8,566 nt of DNA from Candidatus Bathyarchaeota archaeon ex4484_135. GTDB taxonomy: Archaea; Thermoproteota; Bathyarchaeia; EX4484-135. The DNA is taken from assembly GCA_002255025.1 (NCBI GenBank), contig NJEJ01000039.1, forward strand, positions 1-8,566. The letters run 5' to 3'. Made by a program: the position numbers and the translations under genes. This document shows, in pieces, positions 1-5,732 of this stretch (positions are counted from its first letter, which is position 1; every line of letters starts with the position of its first letter). Under the pieces are notes generated by a model that was not told the origin of the DNA, did no database searches, and saw nothing but the letters and a program-made list of their open reading frames with translations.

Positions 1-10
1 GAAAAACAAG

Positions 11-454
11 GTGAAAAATGAAATTGAAACTAAATATGTATCTAGAGAGTTAGACGCGCTAATCGCCAACCAGGCGTGCATGACATTAGTGGAAGTAGTG
101 AAGACTAGAGATTTCTCAAGAATCCCACGATCCTTAGAAGAACTGTCAAAAAAGCTATGGGCGGTTCTAATGTTTAACGCGTGGATGGGATATCCAATTG
201 ACACGTTCATTATGATATTGTGTTGCTGCAATTGTTGGCTAAAAGCCTTAGAAGGAAGTAGCCTCGAACATAAGTTGTACGATTATACCTACGAGGAGCT
301 TAAAAACCTCAATATAGTCCCTAGTGAAGAATTAGACCCCCTTGTCGAGACCGTCGAACTATGTGGAATAACGGTAAACATTTCTCTTTGTGAGAGACTT
401 TACGACGAACTTCGTGAGAAGCTCGATGAACTTCGTGGAAGGCAGTTGAGTTAA
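11..454 (+). CDS. Hypothetical protein with CCCNC cysteine cluster
   Basis: I do not recognise this 147-residue protein. It is mostly helical in character. A hydrophobic stretch at residues 50-76 runs into four cysteines in five positions (CCCNC, 71-75). Further cysteines are at 23, 118 and 127, giving seven in all. The C-terminus (about 127-144) is a charged helix with coiled-coil character. The cluster could bind metal or form disulfides, but nothing shows which. The GTG start at 11 has no clear ribosome site, and the frame stays open to the left edge, so the true start may lie outside the window. It is convergent with the integrase, and its A+T-rich composition and mixed codon use differ from the tld genes, which fits cargo of the integrated element. 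That it is a real gene rests on length, composition and position only. Confidence 0.6.
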   Translation: MKNEIETKYVSRELDALIANQACMTLVEVVKTRDFSRIPRSLEELSKKLWAVLMFNAWMGYPIDTFIMILCCCNCWLKALEGSSLEHKLYDYTYEELKNLNIVPSEELDPLVETVELCGITVNISLCERLYDELREKLDELRGRQLS

Positions 455-585
455 CCTCTATGGTATTTCAAAGCTTACCTTGACTAAGCGGGCTATACTT
501 TCAGGCATCCCTTTTCATCTTCCACTCACCATTGGTGCACGATAACGCTTTTCACCTACTAATCCTCAGGGCTTATTTCGTGACT
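455..585. other. Convergent intergenic region
   Basis: This gap separates the 3' ends of the Cys-rich ORF and the integrase. I see no gene in it. A pyrimidine-rich stretch near 510-530 (CCCTTTTCATCTTCC) could help end plus-strand transcription. One arm of a 10-base inverted repeat (GGGCTATACT, 490-499) lies here. Its partner (608-617) lies inside the integrase 3' end. Confidence 0.4.
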
Positions 586-1710
586 TTAGAACCACTGTGC
601 CCGCTTCAGTATAGCCCTCAAGTACTTCATAAACTTCGGCACATATCGCTCAGCTACTCTAGCTTTCTCTAAGTAGTGTTGTGCTCCTACGCTTCTAGGG
701 CCACGTCCGTGGATGAAGTCGGCCACGCTCTCGGGTATACCAAGCTCGATCATTTTCGTATAAGACCACTTACGCACGTATTTGGTCCTCACGAGACCAT
801 GATTATTTGCGTATTGCCATACACGCCGCCTGGATAAGTGCGATCGGGGGCTAGCCTTTAGCTCCTCGATTATGGGGAGTAGCTCGTTTGGGAAGCAGGC
901 GAAGAAGCACGCCTTTGAACTCCTTATCAGGCCTAGCGTATAGCGACAGAAGCCCTCAGCTACCTGGAGTTTCTTCTCATCCCAATTGTTTAAAAGCTCT
1001 ATGGCGTGCTCTGAGCGAACCCCGCAGGCCACTAGAAGCCATAGGGCCTTGTACTTGGGCGGGGCGTACCTAAGCTTCTTAAATGTCTCTTCAATTTCAG
1101 CGTCAGTAGGCACCTTGAGGTCTACGCCGATTTGGACCTTGGGGATAGCGGCTCTGAGGGAGTCTAAGAATGCCTTTGGAAAGCCTAATACACGCTCATA
1201 TAGGTTTAGGAGGTTCCTTAGAGCCCTATCGAGGTGCTGTCGGCCTCTCTTACAAGCCTTGAACATCTCTATCACGTCCTGCGGCGTGCGTATAGGCCTC
1301 ATGTATTTGTCTAGATAACTCACGCACTTCTGAGTATATTCTTCACTCTTCCCGTTTTCTCGCATCCAATCTATGAGCGTGGTCTTAACCTCATCATTCC
1401 AGACGATGACCAGGCCTGTCTTAGGCTCGGTCCCTATTCCTGTGGACTGACCTGTGAGAACCTGTCTCAGGAGTCTATCGGCTCTAGCGTAATGCTCAAG
1501 CCAGCCCATGCCGTCACAGGCCTCAACTTTAGGCGCTTTTAAGGCTGCATGATGAGTATTTCCTCCTTCAGAGGAGAGGTATGTGAAAGTGGAGCTCGTT
1601 GTTCCAGAGGAAGCCTCAGGCCCGCCCCTTTGACCTGGCTCGGGAACCCCCGCACCAGTGGAGAAGCCCCTAAGGGGAGATTTAAATTTTGAGCAACACT
1701 CAAACCACAC
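586..1710 (-). CDS. int: Archaeal tyrosine recombinase (integrase), tRNA-fused 5' end
   Basis: This is a site-specific tyrosine recombinase of the archaeal SSV/pNOB8 class, which inserts and excises circular elements at tRNA genes. The C-terminal catalytic domain looks complete. Arg232 lies in ACGVRSEH, the likely beta-hairpin lysine is Lys266, the KxxR box is Lys310-Arg313, Arg336 lies in HGRG, and the nucleophile is Tyr346 in QHYLEK. A helical core-binding domain spans about residues 100-200. The start is doubtful. The frame opens at GTG 1710, but residues 20-33 are encoded by the tRNA-Leu 5' half and residues 1-19 by the stretch containing the tRNA promoter. The first start after the tRNA piece is Met68 (ATG at 1509), giving 307 residues with a weak GAGG 12 bases upstream. 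In SSV-type integration this would be int(C), with int(N) at the far end. In pNOB8-type integration, Met68 would start an intact gene. I am sure of the family, less so of which case applies. Confidence 0.88.
   Translation of the reverse strand: MWFECCSKFKSPLRGFSTGAGVPEPGQRGGPEASSGTTSSTFTYLSSEGGNTHHAALKAPKVEACDGMGWLEHYARADRLLRQVLTGQSTGIGTEPKTGLVIVWNDEVKTTLIDWMRENGKSEEYTQKCVSYLDKYMRPIRTPQDVIEMFKACKRGRQHLDRALRNLLNLYERVLGFPKAFLDSLRAAIPKVQIGVDLKVPTDAEIEETFKKLRYAPPKYKALWLLVACGVRSEHAIELLNNWDEKKLQVAEGFCRYTLGLIRSSKACFFACFPNELLPIIEELKASPRSHLSRRRVWQYANNHGLVRTKYVRKWSYTKMIELGIPESVADFIHGRGPRSVGAQHYLEKARVAERYVPKFMKYLRAILKRAQWF
1613..1653 (-). tRNA. 5' half of tRNA-Leu(GAG), attachment-site junction
   Basis: Read on the minus strand from 1653, the sequence folds as the 5' half of a class II archaeal tRNA-Leu. 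It has acceptor strand GCGGGGG (1653-1647), TT linker, D arm with stem CCC/GGG around loop GAGCCAGGTCAAA, G26, anticodon-stem strand CGGGC (1624-1620), and loop CTGAGGC with anticodon GAG (1617-1615). The D loop is the usual archaeal Leu form. The 3' strand of the anticodon stem should be GCCCG but reads TTCCT, and no variable arm, T arm or acceptor 3' strand follows, so the gene is cut in the anticodon loop. Tyrosine integrases of archaeal elements recombine in tRNA genes, so this is read as an att half-site. The intact copy should be at the element's other end. Confidence 0.85.
1681..1690 (-). promoter_or_regulatory. TATA box of the tRNA-Leu fragment
   Basis: The minus strand reads AAAATTTAAA here, and 27 bases separate it from the mature tRNA 5' end at 1653. 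That puts initiation about 4 to 5 bases before the tRNA, the usual archaeal tRNA geometry. Transcription from it would pass through the tRNA half into the integrase and would begin after GTG 1710, leaving ATG 1509 as the first usable integrase start. Confidence 0.6.
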
Positions 1711-2033
1711 TCCTCAGCCCACGAGCCCAACGGTAAAGGCATTCTGGCCTGCTCGTGTTAAGCATTGTTGAGCAAGCCCCTCCCCATTACTGCAGAAGAT
1801 GTGCCAAGGTTTAAGATGAACACATGTTGTCCGCTTTCGTGGCCTCCGCACATACGTCCTCTTATCAATTTCAGTCTCGAGTTACAGCTATTTTGATATC
1901 TGTTCAGCCTTCTTAGTCTGCTCATCCAGGCTTTTGCTCGTGCTTACCCTGAGGACTGAGTGGCATAAGGTGCTGACGCAATCTCCAACATCGATCTTCA
2001 GCCCGGCCTCTAGGGCCCTCATGGGGGCTGGGC
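1711..2033. other. 323-base region without a convincing gene
   Basis: The composition is mixed and A+T-rich in part (22 of 60 G or C at 1861-1920). A plus-strand frame at 1934-2122 has no family features and overlaps the thioredoxin antisense, so I do not call it. I see a 7-base inverted repeat, CACGAGC (1720-1726) with GCTCGTG (1751-1757). I also see an 8-base direct repeat, TTGAGCAA, at 1689-1696 and 1768-1775. The end near the thioredoxin stop is G+C-rich with only weak hairpins and no clear T-rich terminator. Confidence 0.4.
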
Positions 2034-2444
2034 TTACCCCGCTAGGTGCTTTTTCAATTTGGCCTCTAGCATTTCCTTGGGCATTGCACCTATTATCCTG
2101 TCCACCAGGGACCCGTTCTTGAAGACCAGGAGGGTCGGTATGGCCCTTATGCCGTATCTCCTGGCCGTCTTCGGGTTCTTATCCACGTTCAGCTTGCCGA
2201 ACTTTATGCGGCCTGCGTACTCTCGGGCCAGCTCCTTTATTATGGGGGCCAGGTAGCGGCAGGGAGGGCACCAGGGTGCCCAGAAGTCCACGACCACCAG
2301 CCCGCCTGATTTGACGAAAGACCTAAAGTCCTGATCCGTCAGCTCCACGGGCTTGTTAGTATTGCTTTTTTCCTTGCCCACGAGTTTCTTGAGGAGTTTC
2401 TTCATCTTCTTCAGCCTCAGCCTCTCCAACTCCTCGTCCGACAT
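2034..2444 (-). CDS. trxA: Thioredoxin with N-terminal basic helix
   Basis: This is a small cytoplasmic dithiol oxidoreductase that reduces protein disulfides. The thioredoxin domain covers about residues 33-135. Its active site is WCPPC (58-62), with the buried acid at Asp53 in VVDFW and the cis-proline at Pro103 in AIPT. WCPPC differs from the classic WCGPC and is a variant common in archaeal thioredoxins. Residues 1-30 form a charged helix (ELERLRLKKMKKLLKKL) ahead of the domain, resembling the helix at the start of archaeal PDCD5-like proteins. Its role is unknown. The ATG start is set by GGGAGGGG (2458-2451), six bases upstream. The gene is divergent from the roadblock gene. The reductase partner is not in the window, so the specific function is open. 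Confidence 0.93.
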   Translation of the reverse strand: MSDEELERLRLKKMKKLLKKLVGKEKSNTNKPVELTDQDFRSFVKSGGLVVVDFWAPWCPPCRYLAPIIKELAREYAGRIKFGKLNVDKNPKTARRYGIRAIPTLLVFKNGSLVDRIIGAMPKEMLEAKLKKHLAG

Positions 2445-2450
2445 GTTCTT

Positions 2451-2458
2451 CCCCTCCC
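2451..2458 (-). promoter_or_regulatory. Ribosome binding site of thioredoxin
   Basis: The minus strand reads GGGAGGGG followed by AAGAAC and then ATG. This strong purine-rich site fixes the start at 2444. Confidence 0.65.
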
Positions 2459-2473
2459 GTCTTGCGTACAGCA

Positions 2474-2495
2474 GGATTTAAGCAAGCCTTTTAGG
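2474..2495. promoter_or_regulatory. Divergent promoter region
   Basis: Only 74 bases separate the thioredoxin and roadblock starts. They hold two A+T-rich motifs: GATTTAAGC (2475-2483) and CCTTTTAGG (2488-2496). The first could be the plus-strand TATA box, placing initiation near 2504. The second, read on the minus strand as CCTAAAAGG, could serve the thioredoxin with a short leader that includes its ribosome site. The assignment to strands is an inference from spacing alone. Confidence 0.4.
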
Positions 2496-2518
2496 ACTAG
2501 GCATGATTCTACCATACG

Positions 2519-2920
2519 GTGGGCTGGGTGGCGTTTGGACCGGGGGCTGGCCCGGGCGAGGGACGTGTTGAAGCTGTGATAAAAAGGCTCTCGGCTCTCG
2601 CTGGCGTCTCCATGGTGATGATAGTCGGCCCAGGAGGTGAGGAAATCTACCGTTGGTACAAGACATCGGCCGATAGGCTCAGGATCGGGCTAGAAGCCAA
2701 GGATGTGCTCGAGCTGGTGGAAAAGGCTTCTTCCTTCCTCTCGAAGGCTGGTTCTGGCCCTCTGGAGGACATGATAATAAGGACGAAGGAGAACGTGGCC
2801 GTGATACAGGCAGCCGGTAATGCCTTCTTGGTGACCGTGGCCTATAGGTCAGCCAACCTGGCCCTCCTGCTCATAAGGTCGAGGATCACGGCTGAGGAGC
2901 TCTCCGGGATATTGGGGTGA
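2519..2920 (+). CDS. Roadblock/LC7 domain protein
   Basis: A small roadblock/LC7 protein, a family that dimerises and in prokaryotes usually works with small Ras-like (MglA-type) GTPases. No such GTPase is present here, so its partner is unknown. The fold is suggested by VIKRLSALAGVSMVMIVGP (about 20-38), the helix around residues 61-76, the strand pair IIRTKENVAVIQAAGNAFL (86-104) and the final helix with SANLALLLIRSR. Residues 5-16 are low-complexity Gly/Pro, so the true start may be GTG 2576, giving about 114 residues, closer to the family length. GTG 2528 is also in frame. None of these has a good ribosome site. The stop overlaps the tldD region, implying co-transcription with tldD. Confidence 0.75.
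   Translation: MGWVAFGPGAGPGEGRVEAVIKRLSALAGVSMVMIVGPGGEEIYRWYKTSADRLRIGLEAKDVLELVEKASSFLSKAGSGPLEDMIIRTKENVAVIQAAGNAFLVTVAYRSANLALLLIRSRITAEELSGILG
2914..2920 (+). promoter_or_regulatory. Ribosome binding site of tldD
   Basis: GGGGTGA, which includes the roadblock stop codon, lies five bases before ATG 2926. GGTGA matches the archaeal 16S 3' end. This favours ATG 2926 over the overlapping GTG 2917 and suggests translational coupling to the roadblock gene. Confidence 0.6.
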
Positions 2921-2925
2921 GTTCC

Positions 2926-4302
2926 ATGCGTGAGGTGCTCGAGACCTCCGTCCAAGAGGCCCTTAAATCAGGTGCTAGGTATGCTGAGGCCAGGATAAGC
3001 AAGGTCTTCTCGAACAGAATAGAGGTCAGAATAGGCCGTATTGAACGTGTAGTGCCCTCCATAGAAGTGGCAGGGAGCGTCAGGGCCCTGGCTAAGACAT
3101 GGGGCTTCTCTTCAACCACTAAGCCGGACGAGGAGCACATGATTGAAGCCGCCAGGAGGTCGGCACGTGCGGCTAAGGTCCTTTCTTCTCTGCCTGGGCG
3201 GGAAATTGGCCTGGCTGAGGTCCTGACCGTGGAAGACGAGGTCGAGATGGGGGAGGTAGTGGACCCAAGGACTATACCAATAGATGAGAAGCTCGAGATC
3301 GTCCTGGCATGCGATGAGGCGGCCAGGTCTGTCGACGCCAGGGTGGTCATGACGGATTTCAGGTACGAGGACCAAGTGATCGTAAGAGCCTTCTCGAACT
3401 CGGAGGGCACTTACATCCGTGAGGCCTGTCCCTTCACGCACCTCAGGATGGCCATAACGGCCAGGGAAGGAAGCAACGTCCAGACTGTAACGGGCCGCCT
3501 GAGTGCTGCCGCTGGACAAGAGCTGATGGCCTACGGGGACCCCGTTGGCATGGCCGAGAGGCTGGCTAAGAGAGCTGCTGAGCTCCTATCGGCCAAGAAG
3601 GCCCCGAGCGGCAAGATGAGGGTCCTCGTGGACAACACCATATCGGGCCTCCTAGCCCTCTGCGTGGGCGTCATGTCCTCGGCAGAGCTGGCCTCCATGC
3701 CCGGGTCAGAGATGGGCCTCTTCCACGGCAAGCTGGGCCAGGAAGTGGCCAGTGATCTAGTCAACATAACGGATGACCCCATGGCCGAGGGCCTCACGGT
3801 GGCCATGGCCTACGACGATGAAGGCGTCAAGACGAAGCCCGTCAAGATCGTCGAGGGAGGCATCCTGAAGAACTACCTGCACTCCCGTTCCACCGCTTTC
3901 CTCATGGAGCATGAGCCGAACGGGAGGGCTAGGGCCTCAAATGCCCTCTTGACCCCCACGCCTCTCAACACGAACACAGTCATGGAGCCGGGGGACAGGA
4001 GCATCGAAGAGCTCTTGGAGGAGCTCAAGGACGGCCTTTACGTGGTCGGCCTCGTGGGGGCCACGGTTGGGGGCATCATCCACTGCGATTGCGAGGCAGC
4101 CTACAGGGTGGAGGGCGGCCAGGTCAAGGAGGCCTACAGGTCCGTTAGCCTGACCTTCGACCTCCTGAGGGACCTCAAGAAGATAGAGGCCGTGGGCTCG
4201 GACTTCGATGTCGTATCCCTCAGGCTCAGCTCGGGGGAGGCTTCTTACCAGGTGTGCGGCGGTGGCCCTCACGTCTTATTCAGCGAGCTGACCGTGGGGT
4301 GA
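2926..4302 (+). CDS. TldD-like protein lacking the HExxxH zinc site
   Basis: A TldD/PmbA-family protein of 458 residues from ATG 2926 (461 from GTG 2917; numbering here uses 461). ATG is preferred for its ribosome site and because MREVLETSVQEALKSGA resembles family N-termini. TldD-type features are KLGQEVASDLVNITDDP (272-288), YDDEGV (299-304), YLHSRSTA (320-327), EHEPNGRARAS (331-341) and the ending FSELTVG. Active TldD carries HExxxH just before the KLG segment, usually after GLLA or GVLL. Here GLLA is followed by LCVGVMSSAELAS, and there is no histidine from residue 176 to 269. TldD/TldE normally forms a zinc peptidase acting on unfolded peptides (microcin and CcdA processing in E. coli). 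This copy should not bind zinc that way. It may be a non-catalytic or neofunctionalised member. Cys390, Cys392 and Cys447 are present. The next gene follows after six bases. Confidence 0.85.
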   Translation: MREVLETSVQEALKSGARYAEARISKVFSNRIEVRIGRIERVVPSIEVAGSVRALAKTWGFSSTTKPDEEHMIEAARRSARAAKVLSSLPGREIGLAEVLTVEDEVEMGEVVDPRTIPIDEKLEIVLACDEAARSVDARVVMTDFRYEDQVIVRAFSNSEGTYIREACPFTHLRMAITAREGSNVQTVTGRLSAAAGQELMAYGDPVGMAERLAKRAAELLSAKKAPSGKMRVLVDNTISGLLALCVGVMSSAELASMPGSEMGLFHGKLGQEVASDLVNITDDPMAEGLTVAMAYDDEGVKTKPVKIVEGGILKNYLHSRSTAFLMEHEPNGRARASNALLTPTPLNTNTVMEPGDRSIEELLEELKDGLYVVGLVGATVGGIIHCDCEAAYRVEGGQVKEAYRSVSLTFDLLRDLKKIEAVGSDFDVVSLRLSSGEASYQVCGGGPHVLFSELTVG

Positions 4303-4303
4303 T
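4296..4303 (+). promoter_or_regulatory. Ribosome binding site of tldE-like gene
   Basis: GGGGTGAT overlaps the tldD stop and matches the archaeal anti-Shine-Dalgarno well. The TTG at 4309 follows after five bases (ATGGG). The ATG inside that spacer is in another frame and reaches a stop after 14 codons, so the site supports TTG as the start. Confidence 0.65.
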
Positions 4304-4308
4304 ATGGG

Positions 4309-5694
4309 TTGTTCGAGGACCTCCTGTCCTATTGCCACAAGGCCCTGAGCATCTGCGAGGCCGAAGGAGCCATCGAGGCAGAGGTGTTCGCCTTAGCTAG
4401 GTCATCTACTTCCTTTAGCTTTTCCACTGTGGGAGGCGAGAGCTCTTTCGAGGCCTCGAGCACCACCAGGCTTGGGATAGCCATAAGGACCTTTAAAGAG
4501 GGCAAGATGGGCTTCTCATACACGACCGATTTATCAGATGAGGCCCTGAGGGAAGCCGCTAGGAGTTCTCTGAAGGCCTCCATGGACCTGCCGTCTTTCA
4601 AGGGCTTCCCGAGCCCCGGGAAGGCTCATAAGCTCTCCCTCTTTGACCGCGAGGTCGTGGAGCTGAGCGAGGAAGAATGCCTCGAGAGGCTCAGGTACCT
4701 CATGGACCACGCTGCCTCGGGCCGTAAGGGCCTGTCCATCCCCTCGGCCTGGTTCGGGAAGAGCATCGTCAGGTTCGGTGTGGTCAATTCCTCCGGCCTT
4801 GAGGCAGAAGACGTGGGGACCTTTGTGGGGGCCTCCCTGGCCGTCAGGGCCGAGGGAGCTCCGGCTCCCATAAGCTCGTCCAGGGTGAGGAGGAAGCTGA
4901 GCGACTTAGACCTAGAGGGCCTGGCCGAGGAATGTGCTTCCCTCTCCCTGCTCATGTCCGAGGCAGAGGAGGTAGAGCCCGGCAATTACGACTTGGTACT
5001 GAGCCCTGCCGTGGTGGCCGAGCTGGTAGCCTATGCCTTCGTGGGCTCGCTCAGGGCCGATAACGTGAGGCTCGGGACATCTGTCCTCAAGGACAAGTTA
5101 GGAGAGGAGATAGCATCGCCCGTCCTGAGCGTGTGGGATGACCCGTTCCACGAGCTAGGCCTCTGCTCCTTCGGCATAGACGACGAGGGAGTGCCCGCCA
5201 GGGCCAAGGCCCTCGTGGAGAAAGGGGCCCTCAAGTCCTTCATCTACGACTCCATCGAGGCTTCTGTCCAGGGCGTGGAGCCCACGGGCAACTGCGTCAG
5301 GTGGGAGCCACCCTTAATGGACCCGTTCTACCCGAGGGATTACAGGTTCAGGCCTAGCATCTACCCGATGAACTTAGTCCTTAGGCCGGGCCAGAAGACG
5401 CTTGAGGAACTCCTATCGGAGCTCGGGGATGGCATTTACGCTTACAGGTCCCTGTCCGGCTTCGGCATGAGACCTTCGGGCGAGTTCTCGCTCTACGTGC
5501 CAAGCGGCTTCCTAGTGGAAGAAGGCGAGGTAAAACGCGGCCTGAAGGGCTTCAGCCTCAGGGGGAACGTGTTCGACCTGTTGAAGAAGGTCGAGGATCT
5601 ATCGTCTGTTCAGGAGCCCCTCCTGCCGTTCATGGCGGGCTTCTGCGTCATAATGCCCCATGTCTTGGTCAGGAGCGTGGAGATCAGCACATGA
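4309..5694 (+). CDS. TldE/PmbA-like protein
   Basis: A 461-residue member of the TldD/PmbA family, of the TldE type, which forms the non-zinc half of the TldD/TldE heterodimer. The N-terminal domain covers about 1-105. The C-terminal domain starts near NYDLVLSPAVVAELVAYAF (226-244), the PmbA-type stretch where TldD would carry HExxxH. It continues with DKLGEEIASPVLSVWDDP (262-279), DDEGVPARAK (291-300) and EPTGNCVR (324-331). Absence of HExxxH is normal for TldE. Length matches the TldD-like neighbour exactly at 461, which suggests an old duplication. The start is TTG with a strong ribosome site six bases after the tldD stop. The last 25 residues (PLLPFMAGFCVIMPHVLVRSVEIST) hold the family's final strand. 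Assignment to TldE rests on motifs, so paralogue naming is moderate. Confidence 0.85.
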   Translation: MFEDLLSYCHKALSICEAEGAIEAEVFALARSSTSFSFSTVGGESSFEASSTTRLGIAIRTFKEGKMGFSYTTDLSDEALREAARSSLKASMDLPSFKGFPSPGKAHKLSLFDREVVELSEEECLERLRYLMDHAASGRKGLSIPSAWFGKSIVRFGVVNSSGLEAEDVGTFVGASLAVRAEGAPAPISSSRVRRKLSDLDLEGLAEECASLSLLMSEAEEVEPGNYDLVLSPAVVAELVAYAFVGSLRADNVRLGTSVLKDKLGEEIASPVLSVWDDPFHELGLCSFGIDDEGVPARAKALVEKGALKSFIYDSIEASVQGVEPTGNCVRWEPPLMDPFYPRDYRFRPSIYPMNLVLRPGQKTLEELLSELGDGIYAYRSLSGFGMRPSGEFSLYVPSGFLVEEGEVKRGLKGFSLRGNVFDLLKKVEDLSSVQEPLLPFMAGFCVIMPHVLVRSVEIST

Positions 5695-5732
5695 GGGAGA
5701 GCACATAAGAAGGCCTCAGGGGCAATCCCCCC
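5695..5732 (+). other. Short spacer with small hairpin before the helicase start
   Basis: These 38 bases hold GGGG-CAAT-CCCC (5719-5730), ending two bases before the GTG start. No clear ribosome site is seen. A hairpin this close to a start could hinder or position ribosomes. A four-pair stem is weak evidence. Confidence 0.3.

Larger units (their letters stand above)
1..1653. mobile_element. Right end of an integrated archaeal element (partial)
   Basis: This segment has an archaeal tyrosine recombinase reading inward from a tRNA-Leu 5'-half, with an unrecognised A+T-richer ORF behind it. Sample counts show the contrast: 24 of 60 bases are G or C at 181-240, against 34 of 60 at 3721-3780 inside tldD. 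An integrase adjoining a tRNA fragment is the standard boundary of crenarchaeal integrated viruses and plasmids. The other boundary is not in the window, so size and type (virus, plasmid or relic) cannot be told. The right boundary is inferred to lie in the tRNA anticodon region at about 1613-1620. If the integrase frame to the right of the tRNA piece is also element DNA, the boundary would move toward 1710 or beyond. Confidence 0.7.

Noticed and set aside
1400..1653. A complete intron-containing tRNA-Leu gene
   Set aside because: Archaeal tRNA-Leu can carry an intron at 37/38, but no GCCCG stem strand with a GGTTC-type T arm and CCCCCGC acceptor end follows on the minus strand within about 250 bases of the break.
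1539..1742. Minus-strand frame of 67 codons over the tRNA fragment
   Set aside because: It lies in another frame of the integrase and tRNA region and has no recognisable domain.
1934..2122. Plus-strand frame of 62 codons
   Set aside because: It overlaps the thioredoxin gene antisense, has no ribosome site and shows no family features.
2503..2571. Small frame from ATG 2503, upstream of the roadblock start
   Set aside because: It has 22 codons, is out of frame with the roadblock protein and resembles no family. A leader peptide is possible but nothing supports it.
3600..3740. Frameshift hiding the TldD HExxxH motif
   Set aside because: The other plus-strand frame I read through this stretch shows no HExxxH, and family motifs on both sides are in the same frame.
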